31,229 nucleotides of DNA. It comes from Bradyrhizobium sp. (GTDB lineage: Bacteria; Pseudomonadota; Alphaproteobacteria; Rhizobiales; Xanthobacteraceae). The stretch's first letter is position 1. The number at the start of each line of letters is the position of its first letter. The DNA is taken from positions 1-31,229 of the forward strand of contig JAQGKC010000207.1 in NCBI GenBank assembly GCA_028290305.1, read 5' to 3'. Under the pieces are notes generated by a model. That model ran no database searches. It was not told the origin of the DNA and was given only the letters and a program-made list of their open reading frames with translations. Of this stretch, positions 16,268-24,391 are shown piece by piece. Made by a program: the position numbers and the translations under genes.

Positions 16268-16285
16268 TTGTCGATTACAAGACAA
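16268..16285. promoter_or_regulatory. Candidate GntR operator in the gntR-symporter gap
   Basis: TTGTC-N8-GACAA is a perfect 5-bp inverted repeat. An overlapping TTGT-N5-ACAA lies within it, the TTGT/ACAA type seen at many FCD-class GntR sites. It is 22 bp upstream of the gntR ATG, next to an AT-rich stretch (16288-16330) that probably contains both divergent promoters. Binding is inferred. Confidence 0.45.
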
Positions 16286-16436
16286 TCTCAATAATATCTT
16301 TTTTATATTGACCATATGATTTTTTATGATACGGATGATTTTCAAGGCGTGCATTTCGAACCCGCCATAACTGATCCGTCCCGTCGGCCGGATCCACCCC
16401 GCCTCAAGCGGAACGACAGAGATATTGGGAGGAACC

Positions 16437-16754
16437 ATGCTGCAGATGACGCCCGAGCGGACCGAGAGAATTCTGTCCAATCCATCATTCAAGGAGTTGG
16501 TCAGTGCACGGGCAAAGTTGCGGTGGACTCTTTCGGCCATCACGCTCGTCATGTTCTTCGGCTTCATCCTGCTGATATCGGTGGCGCGGGGAGCGCTCGG
16601 CGCCAATATTGCCGGCAGCGCCATACCCGTCGGACTCGGTCTCGCATTCGCGATGATCGTGGCGGTCGTCGTCCTGACTGGCATTTACGTCCTGCAATCG
16701 AACTCGCGCTTCGATCCGCTAACTCGCGCTTTGAACCAAGAGTTCGGCCAATGA
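16437..16754 (+). CDS. DUF485 family inner-membrane protein (symporter partner, YjcH type)
   Basis: This 105-aa protein has two predicted membrane helices (about 33-55 and 65-88) and the DUF485 pattern: a soluble start (NPSFKELVSARAKLRWTLSAI), then the helices, and a closing YVLQSNSRFDPLTRALNQEF. DUF485 proteins are almost always encoded just before an ActP-type symporter, as here, and overlap it by 4 bp. The ATG at 16437 is chosen because GGGAGGA lies just upstream; a TTG at 16425 would precede that site. Confidence 0.92.
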   Translation: MLQMTPERTERILSNPSFKELVSARAKLRWTLSAITLVMFFGFILLISVARGALGANIAGSAIPVGLGLAFAMIVAVVVLTGIYVLQSNSRFDPLTRALNQEFGQ

Positions 16755-18436
16755 TCGCGCGCTTCCTTTTGGCCGTATTGGTCGCTGCGTCGCCGACGCT
16801 CGCCATGGCTCAGACAACGGCGGGGCGGCGCGGCACCGACTGGATCGCGGTCGCCATGTTCATGTTGATCGTATTCGTCACGCTGATCATCACGTATCGT
16901 TCAGCCGGAAGCACGAAATCCAAAGCGGATTTCTACACTGCGGGACACGCGATCACGCCGCTTCAGAACGGCTTGGCGATTGCCGGCGATTTTCTCTCAG
17001 CGGCGGCATTTCTCGGTATCTCCGCGCTGGTTTACGCCAATGGATTCGACGGGCTGCTGTATGCCATCGGCTTCCTCACCGGCTGGCCGATCGTTCTCTT
17101 CATGATGTCGGAACGCATGCGCAATCTCGGAAGCTTCACCTTCTCCGACGCCGCAGCTTTTCGTCTTGAGCGAACGCCAATCCGCCTGGTTGCCGCGACG
17201 GGCAGTCTCGTCGTCGTACTGTTCTATCTCATCGCCCAGATGATCGGCGCCGGGCAGGTCATCCAGCTTCTGTTCGGCGTCCAATATCTGGTCGCGGTGA
17301 TTGGTATCGGCGCCCTCATGATCCTCTACGTCACGGTCGGCGGTATGCAGGCCACGACCTGGGTTCAGATCACCAAGGCAGCGCTTCTGTTGTCGGGCGG
17401 AACGCTCATGGCTCTGGCCGTGTTGTGGCACTTCGATTTCAGCTTTGCTCAATTGTTCGCGGCGGCGAGCAATATCCATCCCAAGGGTGCGGCGATCCTC
17501 GCGCCGGGCGGTCTGTTCGCCGAACCCATCTCTGCGATTTCGCTCGGTCTCGCGCTGGTGTTCGGCACCGCGGGACTGCCTCACATCCTCATGCGTTTCT
17601 TCACCGTCAAGGATGCGGCGGGAGCGCGCAAGTCGGTGTTCTACGCAACGGTTTGCGTTGCCTACTTCTGCCTGGTCATTCCGATACTGGGTTTCGGCGC
17701 CGTCGCCGTCCTGATGCCGGATGCCAGCTACTTCAATGTCGGAGCTGCCGGCCAGTTCAACAAGATTACCGATCTCATCGGCGGCCCGAACATGGCATCG
17801 ATCCATCTTGCGAATGCCGTGGGCGGCCCGATCCTGTTCGGGTTCATGTCGGCCGTCGCCTTCGCGACGATCCTCGCCGTCGTGGCGGGACTGACGCTCG
17901 CGGGCGCATCCGCCGTCAGCCACGACATCTATGGTCAGGTGATCGCGCGCGGTCAGGCGTCGGAAGCGCGTGAAGTATGGGTCTCGAAGATCGCGGCGCT
18001 TGCGATCGGCATCGTCGCGGTGCTTCTGGCCTATGCCTTCGAGCGCCAGAATGTGGCGTTCATGGCGGGACTTGCGCTTTCGGTCGCCGCAAGCTGCAAC
18101 TTTCCGGTTCTTGCGATGGCGATTTTCTGGCGCGGTACGACCACCCGCGGTGCGGTGGTCGGCGGTCTGGCCGGCCTTGTCGCATCCGTCTCCCTGGTCG
18201 TGCTGAGCAAGACGGTATGGGTTGCGCTTTTCCACTTCGCCACGGCGCCATTTCCCTATGACAATCCGGCACTGTTTTCGATGCCCCTGGCGTTTCTCGG
18301 CATCTGGGTATTTTCGGTAACGGATCGCAGCGCACGCGCGGTCCGCGAACGCAAGGCGTTCGCTGCTCAGTTTGTACAGTCCGAAACCGGAATCACGGGA
18401 GCGAAACAGCCCGGTCTCGCGGCGGCAACGTCGTGA
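16751..18436 (+). CDS. Sodium:solute symporter, ActP-type monocarboxylate permease
   Basis: This 561-aa polytopic membrane protein of the SSS family has a signal-like first helix ending in TLAMAQ and about 13 further hydrophobic segments. ActP-like stretches include KSKADFYTAGHAITPLQNGLAIAGDFLSAA near 60-85 and GTAGLPHILMRFFTVKDA. ActP carries acetate and other short monocarboxylates with sodium or protons. It is translationally coupled to the DUF485 gene and controlled, probably, by the divergent GntR. The true substrate is not known; the nearby fumarylacetoacetase gene makes an organic acid plausible. A stem-loop follows at 18454. Confidence 0.92.
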   Translation: MIARFLLAVLVAASPTLAMAQTTAGRRGTDWIAVAMFMLIVFVTLIITYRSAGSTKSKADFYTAGHAITPLQNGLAIAGDFLSAAAFLGISALVYANGFDGLLYAIGFLTGWPIVLFMMSERMRNLGSFTFSDAAAFRLERTPIRLVAATGSLVVVLFYLIAQMIGAGQVIQLLFGVQYLVAVIGIGALMILYVTVGGMQATTWVQITKAALLLSGGTLMALAVLWHFDFSFAQLFAAASNIHPKGAAILAPGGLFAEPISAISLGLALVFGTAGLPHILMRFFTVKDAAGARKSVFYATVCVAYFCLVIPILGFGAVAVLMPDASYFNVGAAGQFNKITDLIGGPNMASIHLANAVGGPILFGFMSAVAFATILAVVAGLTLAGASAVSHDIYGQVIARGQASEAREVWVSKIAALAIGIVAVLLAYAFERQNVAFMAGLALSVAASCNFPVLAMAIFWRGTTTRGAVVGGLAGLVASVSLVVLSKTVWVALFHFATAPFPYDNPALFSMPLAFLGIWVFSVTDRSARAVRERKAFAAQFVQSETGITGAKQPGLAAATS

Positions 18437-18453
18437 AATCCGGACAATATGAC

Positions 18454-18480
18454 GTGCGGCCCCGGTTGTCGGGCCGGCAC
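18454..18480 (+). terminator. GC-rich intercistronic stem-loop after the symporter gene
   Basis: GTGC-GGCCC pairs with GGGCC-G-GCAC around an 8-nt loop: nine base pairs with one bulged G. It lies 18 bp after the symporter stop and 20 bp before the next ATG. There is no T-run, so it is more likely a processing or attenuation structure than a full intrinsic terminator. Confidence 0.4.
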
Positions 18481-18500
18481 ATACATCCAAAGGAAGAGGC

Positions 18501-19097
18501 ATGATGACGTTTCGCAAACCAAGGCTGCACCATTTCATCCTGGGAGGGTTTCTCGCCATGACGGTCACTCCGACTACGCGTTCTCTCGCGGCTTCCACCA
18601 ACGAAGGAGTCGAAGTCACGTCCGCGCCGCTACCGGTAGAACACATCAAGGTTACGACGATGAAGCCGTATTCCGAGGTGAAGTCCGCGATCGAGAAGCT
18701 CCGTCGTCTGGACGACAGCGTTCGGGCGTTGCTAAAGAACAACGACATCGAAGGCTTGCGCGTCGCGCTGAAGCGAATTGCGGGTGAGGATGGCCTTGCC
18801 ATCCATTATATCGCGCAGCATGGCGAGCTGCTGGCGCTGAAGGGCGAGCGGCGGGCGCTGACCGCGTATTACATCGGCAACGTGCTTTCCGCGGTCGAGA
18901 TGACCAACGTCAATCCGGCTGCCGGCCTCTACGCGCCGTTGCGCGTGGTGGTCTATGCGAATGACCAGGGCGGCACGACCATGGAATACGACAGGCCGAC
19001 CTCGATGTTCGGCCAATTCAAGAACGCCGAGATCGACGCCATGGCCCAATCGCTCGATCAGAGACTTCTCATGTTTCTGAAAAAGGTGAGCATGTAG
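18501..19097 (+). CDS. Secreted DUF302 domain protein
   Basis: This 198-aa protein has an N-terminal signal sequence (basic MMTFRKPRLHH, a hydrophobic core, cleavage expected near RSLAA at 27-32). The C-terminal half matches the DUF302 pattern: YYIGNVLSAVEMTNVNPAAGLYAPLRVVVYAND, then MEYDRPTSMFGQF. DUF302 proteins are small periplasmic or soluble proteins without a firmly assigned reaction. A good AGGAAGAGG ribosome site precedes the ATG. It lies between the symporter and fumarylacetoacetase genes on the same strand and may be co-expressed with either. Confidence 0.8.
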   Translation: MMTFRKPRLHHFILGGFLAMTVTPTTRSLAASTNEGVEVTSAPLPVEHIKVTTMKPYSEVKSAIEKLRRLDDSVRALLKNNDIEGLRVALKRIAGEDGLAIHYIAQHGELLALKGERRALTAYYIGNVLSAVEMTNVNPAAGLYAPLRVVVYANDQGGTTMEYDRPTSMFGQFKNAEIDAMAQSLDQRLLMFLKKVSM

Positions 19098-19150
19098 GTC
19101 GTTGCGAAACGCGGCGGAGCCGCACTTCGCCAAATTGTACAGGAGGCGGT

Positions 19151-20488
19151 ATGACCGGATCAGGCCAACTCGACGAGACTCACGACCCCGCACGCCGCAG
19201 CTTTGTCGAATCGGCAAACGTTCCAGGTACCGATTTTCCGATCCAGAATCTACCGCTCGGGATATTCAGTACGAAGGTAGATTCTGTACCGCGAATTGGC
19301 GTGGCCATCGGCGATCGCGTTTTCGATCTCAAGAAGACGAGCCGTTTGAACGTCCTGCCGCCCGGCATCGTCCGTTCGGCATTCGAACAGACGTCGCTCA
19401 ACGCGCTGTTCGGACAGGGAAGGTCCGCACTCCGCGAACTCCGCTTTGCGGTGGCGGGTCTGCTCGATCAGGGGCCGAGCGGCAACGAAGCGCGGCGTCA
19501 GGCGTCGGATCTGCTGGTGGCGGCCGATGATTGCGTTTTTCATCGTCCGACGGAGGTTTCGAACTACACTGACTTCTACGCCGGCATCTATCATGCGATC
19601 GCTGCTGGCGCATTGCTCACACCGGAAAACCCGCTTCCGCAGAACTACAAATGGGTGCCTATCGCCTATCATGGCCGGGCATCCTCGGTGCAGGTCGGAC
19701 GAGGGGAGGTCCGGAGGCCGCTCGGCCAACGACCGCCCAGCGACCCCGGGGCGCCGCCGAGCTTCGGAGCATGCGAGCGTCTGGACTTCGAACTCGAGAT
19801 GGGATTCTACGTGGCCGGCGGCAATCGGCTCGGCAAGCCGATCCCGATCGGCCGCGCTGCGCAGGAGATCGTGGGGTTCTCGCTGCTCAATGACTGGTCC
19901 GCACGCGACATCCAGCGCTGGGAAATGTATCCGCTGGGACCGTTCCTGAGCAAAAGCTTTGCGACGTTCGTTTCTCCCTGGGTCGTCACCGCCGACGCCT
20001 TGGCGCCGTTCCGGGTGCCCGCCTTGAAGCGTCCCGAAGGTGATCCGCGGCCGCTCGACTATCTCTTCGACACAACCGATCAGGGACAGGGCGGCCTGGA
20101 TGTCCACCTCGAAGTGTATCTATCGACCGAGAAGATGCGCAGCGCAGCTCAGCCGGCGGTCGAGATCCTGAACTCGAATGCGCGTTACCTCTACTGGACG
20201 CCGGCCCAGATGATTGCGCATCATACAGTGAACGGCTGCAATTTACAGCCCGGCGATCTCATCGGAACGGGGACGATTTCCGGACCGACTCCCGCAGAGC
20301 TCAGCAGCATGCTCGAATTCACGAGCGGAGGGACCAAGCCGGTTACGCTGTCGAACGGCGAGCAGCGCGGCTTTCTGCTTGATGGAGATGAAATCACCTT
20401 CAAGGGGCGCTGCAACCGAACGGGATATGCCGCCATCGGCTTCGGGGCGTGTACGGGGCGGATCGTTGCCGCAGCAGCAATCGAATAA
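19151..20488 (+). CDS. fahA: Fumarylacetoacetase
   Basis: This 445-aa protein is slightly longer than the usual 420 or so. FAH hydrolyses fumarylacetoacetate to fumarate and acetoacetate, the last step of tyrosine/homogentisate breakdown. Key residues are visible: D141 (DFYAGIYHA), the catalytic His174 (YHGRASS), metal ligands E214 and E216 (DFELEMG), D248 (NDWSARDIQRWEMYPLGPFLSKSF) and GTGTISGP near the end. A GGAGG ribosome site is 4 bp before the ATG. No homogentisate dioxygenase or maleylacetoacetate isomerase is nearby, so it may serve a split tyrosine pathway or a related diketoacid. Two of its products are acids that the upstream symporter family could carry. Confidence 0.95.
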   Translation: MTGSGQLDETHDPARRSFVESANVPGTDFPIQNLPLGIFSTKVDSVPRIGVAIGDRVFDLKKTSRLNVLPPGIVRSAFEQTSLNALFGQGRSALRELRFAVAGLLDQGPSGNEARRQASDLLVAADDCVFHRPTEVSNYTDFYAGIYHAIAAGALLTPENPLPQNYKWVPIAYHGRASSVQVGRGEVRRPLGQRPPSDPGAPPSFGACERLDFELEMGFYVAGGNRLGKPIPIGRAAQEIVGFSLLNDWSARDIQRWEMYPLGPFLSKSFATFVSPWVVTADALAPFRVPALKRPEGDPRPLDYLFDTTDQGQGGLDVHLEVYLSTEKMRSAAQPAVEILNSNARYLYWTPAQMIAHHTVNGCNLQPGDLIGTGTISGPTPAELSSMLEFTSGGTKPVTLSNGEQRGFLLDGDEITFKGRCNRTGYAAIGFGACTGRIVAAAAIE

Positions 20489-20530
20489 GGAAACGCTGCG
20501 GCTTAACCCAAGGGGACGCAGGAGGACACC

Positions 20531-20689
20531 ATGTATTGTTCAACGTCGATGATGTACGCGATGTTGCTGACGCCTGACATCGACAAGGACGACATGCGCT
20601 TCGGGCAGCTTCTCGTGCTGGCTGCGGGGTTATCGATCGCCGTCTTTGGTAATCTAGTGTTTGTTCTGCTCTCGATGAACGCGGGGTAG
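20531..20689 (+). CDS. Small single-span membrane protein (52 aa), unknown
   Basis: This short ORF is preceded by a strong AGGAGG-type ribosome site (20520-20525) at good spacing from the ATG at 20531. The product has a Met-rich start (MYCSTSMMYAMLL), a charged DIDKDDMR segment and then one hydrophobic helix of about 23 residues to the C-terminus. It is 42 bp after fahA on the same strand, so it may be the last gene of that transcript. I do not recognise a family. Confidence 0.55.
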   Translation: MYCSTSMMYAMLLTPDIDKDDMRFGQLLVLAAGLSIAVFGNLVFVLLSMNAG

Positions 20690-20742
20690 TTCCGGGCCAC
20701 CGCAGCAATCGGCTATCTTTGCGCGGATTTGGTGCGGTGCGG

Positions 20743-21795
20743 CTACGGCTGGATGTCGCGAACCCGGAAATCGCTCGGCGAATGTCCCGTCCATTTCTTG
20801 AATGCCTTTCTGAAGCTGACCGCGTCCGCGAATCCGACCCGCTCCGCGATCTGTTCGATTCCCAGATGGGTGTTTTCCAGAAGTTCAGTGGCCACCGATC
20901 GACGCATGCCGTCGACGATGGATTGGTAGGACAGTCCGTTCCCGGCCAGCCTGCGGTGCAGGGTCCGCAGGGAAAGGCCGAGTTCGCTCGCGATCGCGCC
21001 CGCGGGAGGGAACCGCTTCGGACTGTTGAAGCACGCCACGCGAATTTTCCGGACCAGTTCCGACTCGCCCGGGCTCTCGGTCATCACGACATCGCACACT
21101 TGCTGGCAGATTTTCGCGGTGATGGGATTGGCGTTCGGACATGGTTTGCTGAGGACGTCCGAGCTGAAGTGCCACTCCATCCTGTCGGCATCGAAGTCGA
21201 TCGGACAATTGAACATTCGCTCGTAGTTCCGCCAATGCGTCGGGGGAGCAAACGGGAAAATCATGCGCATCGTCGGAAACGGGACTTCGAGTACCCGGCT
21301 GAACAGCGACGTCATCGAACTCCGCCAAAATTCGGCGGCGAACGGCAGCAGGTCTCCCAATGTGTCGAGGCCGTGACTGCGCAGGATGGCCGTGCTGCCC
21401 TCGATCCGGAAACTGATCTGTTTGACAGCGGGGCCCGCCATGGTCACATGATCGAGCGAGAACAGAAGCGCATCGCCGAATGTTGGGCTGCTTACCATCG
21501 CGTAACCGTAGATGCCGTAATCGCTGATTCTTTGCCTCGCGCCGGCGAGAAGCCCGATGTCCGATCGTTTCGCGAGCGCCTTGGCGTTTCGATAGATCGC
21601 GATCCGCTGCCGGTGCGAAATCCGTGCATGCGCGTTCTCCAACTGCGCGGCGTCTACCCCGGTATGCGCGAACAGGTCGCGCACCGAAACGCCTTCAGAA
21701 GCAAGCTCCGCGGCCAACGCACCCAGCCCGAGCAAATTCTGGTTCGGGGCGTCCGGATCGCCGGAGACGGGGGTGACGATCTTGATCGGCTTCAT
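20743..21795 (-). CDS. AraC-family transcriptional regulator (arabinose-binding-like N-terminal domain)
   Basis: This 350-aa regulator has an N-terminal ligand domain of the AraC N-terminal type used by OruR-like regulators (GVSVRDLFAHTGVDAAQLENAHARIS, then LLAGARQRISDYGIYGYAMVSSPTFGDAL). A C-terminal double helix-turn-helix follows, from about residue 250: ASELGLSLRTLHRRLAGNGLSY, then IEQIAERVGFADAVSFRKAFKKWTGHSPSDFR. It is divergent from the enoyl-CoA hydratase and CoA-transferase genes and probably activates them in response to a fatty or aromatic acid. The gap between them contains both an inverted repeat and spaced direct repeats. Confidence 0.93.
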   Translation of the reverse strand: MKPIKIVTPVSGDPDAPNQNLLGLGALAAELASEGVSVRDLFAHTGVDAAQLENAHARISHRQRIAIYRNAKALAKRSDIGLLAGARQRISDYGIYGYAMVSSPTFGDALLFSLDHVTMAGPAVKQISFRIEGSTAILRSHGLDTLGDLLPFAAEFWRSSMTSLFSRVLEVPFPTMRMIFPFAPPTHWRNYERMFNCPIDFDADRMEWHFSSDVLSKPCPNANPITAKICQQVCDVVMTESPGESELVRKIRVACFNSPKRFPPAGAIASELGLSLRTLHRRLAGNGLSYQSIVDGMRRSVATELLENTHLGIEQIAERVGFADAVSFRKAFKKWTGHSPSDFRVRDIQP

Positions 21796-21850
21796 TGGTT
21801 TCGATTGATCTCCGACCCAAAGATTTGGCGCAATTCGACATGCTAAGATG

Positions 21851-21863
21851 GGCTAATTTAGCC
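21851..21863. promoter_or_regulatory. Palindrome in the araC-hydratase gap
   Basis: GGCTAA-T-TTAGCC is a perfect 13-bp palindrome, 55 bp upstream of the AraC start codon. It lies just before a set of TTGGCA repeats and may belong to the same control site. Function is inferred. Confidence 0.4.
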
Positions 21864-21866
21864 ATT

Positions 21867-21905
21867 TTGGCAGCTTTTGACATCTTTATTGGCACTTTAC
21901 AACAT
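21867..21905 (+). promoter_or_regulatory. Direct TTGGCA repeats and candidate promoter for the hydratase operon
   Basis: TTGGCA occurs at 21867-21872 and 21889-21894, 22 bp apart. This is the two-turn spacing of AraC-family direct-repeat sites. Between them TTGACA (21877-21882) could be a -35 element, with a weak -10 (CAACAT at 21900-21905, 17-bp spacer). The leader from here to the ATG at 22064 would be about 150 nt. No other gene is seen in 21796-22063. Confidence 0.4.
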
Positions 21906-22063
21906 TGCCGGAGACGACCGCGACCTGCAAAATCCGCTCAGAAAAGAAAGTCAGCCCCTTTGCAGCAGGGGCGGGTCCACCGAGGAAGCACCAGTCGGTC
22001 ATTCGTCCGGATGCCGCTCGCTTGATAGCGGCGGCCGCGCGAACGCCGCGAGAGGGAGGAACG

Positions 22064-22831
22064 ATGACGACAGTTACGCATGAAATCGACGGCAAGGTTG
22101 GCGTCGTGACGCTCGCGAAGCCGCCGCACAATCTGATCGACGATGTTTTGGTCGACGATCTGGTGGCAGCCTATCAAGCGGTGATCGCCGAAGGATGCCG
22201 CGCGATACTGTTGCGCAGTTCGCAGCGTCACTTTTGCGCAGGCGCGGAACTTCAATCTTTCGGCACGACCACGTTCATACATACCGACCAGCGCAAATTC
22301 GAGGCCATGCTGCAGAGCCTCGAAGATGTGCCCGTGCCGACCGTCGCGGCGCTGAACGGCGGCGTCCTGGGCGGCGGCCTTGAACTCGCGCTGACGTGCG
22401 ACATGATCATCGCCGCCGACAGCGCATTCCTTGGCCAGGTCGAAGTGACGGTCGGCCTCCTTCCTCTTCTCGGCGGTACCCAGCGACTGGCGCAGCGTGC
22501 CGGCGTTGCCCGAGCCAAGGAGATCGCGATGCTCGGACGCCGTCATACGCCCGAAGCGTTCGAGCGTTGGGGAATTATCAACCTCGTGGTTTCCGAGTCG
22601 GAATTGCCCTCGGCGTCGATGACCTGGGCCCGGCAACTTGCAGCCGGTCCCACGCAGATCATCAAGGGCATCAAGATGCAGGCCAATCTCGAAGCCCGTG
22701 GCGGGATTGCCGCGGCCGATGCCAGGCAGGTCGAGATCAACGACATGATCTGGAAAGCCAAGGACCGTCAGCGCGGCTTTGACGCTTTCTTCTCGACCGG
22801 TCCCGCCACCGCCGTCTTCGAAGGAGACTAA
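22064..22831 (+). CDS. Enoyl-CoA hydratase (canonical crotonase)
   Basis: This 255-aa protein has the complete hydratase active site: oxyanion segment RHFCAGAEL (55-63) and GGVLGGGLELAL, with both catalytic glutamates present (E107 in GLELAL and E127 in GQVEVTVG). LLGGTQRLAQRAG follows. It should add water to a 2-enoyl-CoA. The ATG at 22064 is preceded by GGGAGGA; an open frame back to 21905 has no ribosome site or family match. It is 2 bp from the CoA-transferase gene, so the two form one operon under the divergent AraC. Confidence 0.94.
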   Translation: MTTVTHEIDGKVGVVTLAKPPHNLIDDVLVDDLVAAYQAVIAEGCRAILLRSSQRHFCAGAELQSFGTTTFIHTDQRKFEAMLQSLEDVPVPTVAALNGGVLGGGLELALTCDMIIAADSAFLGQVEVTVGLLPLLGGTQRLAQRAGVARAKEIAMLGRRHTPEAFERWGIINLVVSESELPSASMTWARQLAAGPTQIIKGIKMQANLEARGGIAAADARQVEINDMIWKAKDRQRGFDAFFSTGPATAVFEGD

Positions 22832-22833
22832 GG

Positions 22834-24063
22834 ATGTCGTCTCCGTTGGAAGGACTGCGCGTTGTCGATTTCACCCGCGTGCTGGCAGGGCCGCATTGCA
22901 CCAAGGCGCTGCGGGACCTCGGCGCGGACGTCACGAAAATCGAACCACCCGCGGGCGATCTCGGCCGGGTCGGCCTCCCGCTCATCGATGGGTTGGGGCT
23001 CTATTACGTCCAGCAGAATGCAGGCAAGAGAAACCTCAGCCTCGACCTTAATTATGCGGAGGCCCGCGAAATCGTCGCGGACATGTGCCGCGAGGCCGAC
23101 GTCATCGTGGAGAATTTCAGGCCCGGGACGTTGGCACGCTTCGGTCTTGGATATGAAGACGTCAGCGCCTACAATCCCGGCATCGTCTACGTTTCCATGA
23201 GCGGTTACGGACAATCGACATCCTGGCGCAACCGCCCCGCATTCGCGCCGACGGTGCAGGCGGAAACGGGTCTGACGGCGATCGTTCAGGATCATTTCGG
23301 CGAAGCATTGTTGGAACCGCGGGGCGACGCCTGCAGTCACGCAGACGTCTATACCGGCCTTCAAGGCGTCATCGCCGTTCTTGCAGCACTTCAACACCGC
23401 AACCGGACCGGCGAGGGACAGCATGTGGACGTCTCAATGGCTGCCACCATGCTATCGGTGAATGAAAGGGCAGGGGCACTGTTGTCGGGAATTGATACCG
23501 ACGGCGAACCGATCGCTCTTTCGGCCAACGAATCCCACATATTCGAAATGGCGGACGGCACCCAACTGACCATCGCCGCGAGCCCGATCTATTCGCCAAT
23601 GTTCACGCGCTATTGCGCCATGATGCGGCGAACCGATCTGCTGACGGATCCGCGCTACGCGACGGCAAACCTCAGGCGCAAGAACCTGGCGTCTCTGCTT
23701 GCAGAAGTGCGAGCGTGGCTCGGTACCTTCCACAATCTCGAGCAGTTGCAGGCCCAGGTCAGTGAATCCGGGCTCGCCGTCGGTCGAGTGCGAACGATCA
23801 GTCAGTTCGCCGATTCAGAGTGGGTCAAGGAGTGGAACGCCGTCGTGGAGATTGACGACCGCGCTGGCGCTACCGTTCGCATGCCGGGAAACCCGTGGAT
23901 ATTCAGCCGTTCCGCATTGCCGCCACCGGGTTCTCCGGCGTTCCAGGGCGAGCACAATGAAGAGATCTTGGCAGAGCGCAACATCGCGCCGGACAAGATT
24001 GCGGACCTGCAAAAGCGGAAAGTTCTTCTTAGCCGGCGCGGTCCATTCGGCTCGTTCGACTAA
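22834..24063 (+). CDS. Class III CoA-transferase family protein lacking the usual catalytic Asp
   Basis: This 409-aa CaiB/BaiF-family protein has the family start (LEGLRVVDFTRVLAGPHCTKALRDLGADVTKIE), IVENFRPGTLARFG near 91-104, and HADVYTGLQGVIAVLAALQHR in the middle. Where other members have Gly-Phe-Asp with the Asp that forms the acyl-enzyme, this one reads RPAFAPTVQAETG, so Ala138 takes that position. The gene is otherwise intact and coupled to the enoyl-CoA hydratase gene. It may belong to a subgroup that uses another residue, or may not be a CoA-transferase in reaction. The other family member in this window (8063) keeps the Asp. Confidence 0.88.
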   Translation: MSSPLEGLRVVDFTRVLAGPHCTKALRDLGADVTKIEPPAGDLGRVGLPLIDGLGLYYVQQNAGKRNLSLDLNYAEAREIVADMCREADVIVENFRPGTLARFGLGYEDVSAYNPGIVYVSMSGYGQSTSWRNRPAFAPTVQAETGLTAIVQDHFGEALLEPRGDACSHADVYTGLQGVIAVLAALQHRNRTGEGQHVDVSMAATMLSVNERAGALLSGIDTDGEPIALSANESHIFEMADGTQLTIAASPIYSPMFTRYCAMMRRTDLLTDPRYATANLRRKNLASLLAEVRAWLGTFHNLEQLQAQVSESGLAVGRVRTISQFADSEWVKEWNAVVEIDDRAGATVRMPGNPWIFSRSALPPPGSPAFQGEHNEEILAERNIAPDKIADLQKRKVLLSRRGPFGSFD

Positions 24064-24234
24064 CGATGTCATCAGCGCGGCCAAATCGAAAACCCGCCCG
24101 GTTACGAGTTAGCTGATACGGTAGCTATTCTGAACAATGTCTGGCACCGGCGCAGTCCGGATATCGATCTGCGGGTCCTTCCGGGACCCCACTCCGATAC
24201 GGCCCAAGCGTGCCCGGAAAACTCACCAGCCGCA
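24064..24234. other. Non-coding stretch after the CoA-transferase gene
   Basis: No gene, ribosome site or repeat that I can support is visible here. It is the start of about 1.4 kb of decayed DNA with lower GC than its surroundings. Confidence 0.5.
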
Positions 24235-24282
24235 GGCAGAAATTTTCTGCCCTGACAACCCTGTCAGCCTGACGAAGGTCAG
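24235..24282. repeat. Array of three adjacent hairpins
   Basis: Three perfect inverted repeats follow one another. They are GGCAGAAA-T-TTTCTGCC (24235-24251), CTGACA-ACCC-TGTCAG (24252-24267) and CTGAC-GAAG-GTCAG (24269-24282). None is followed by a T-run. They may be transcript-end structures, a regulatory RNA element, or the end of an insertion sequence whose stub lies at 24392. Confidence 0.5.
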
Positions 24283-24391
24283 CGTATCAACCCAGAATTT
24301 GAAATCTGCGGCCAGGTCGGATCGACATTCCGGATTCCCAAGCGGGCTGATCGCTGATTCATAGGGAGCTTGGTGATTTGGCGCGGAGCGG

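Noticed and set aside
16308..16330. TTGACC with TATGAT as a promoter for the symporter operon
   Set aside because: The spacing between the two hexamers is only 11 bp, too short for a sigma-70 promoter.
16997..18802. A 601-residue minus-strand frame opposite the symporter
   Set aside because: Its composition (Asp/Arg/His-rich) and lack of any motif mark it as a shadow of the clearly real symporter and DUF302 genes.
20719..21846. A 375-residue plus-strand frame over the AraC gene
   Set aside because: It is the antisense of a complete AraC-family protein and has no recognisable domain.
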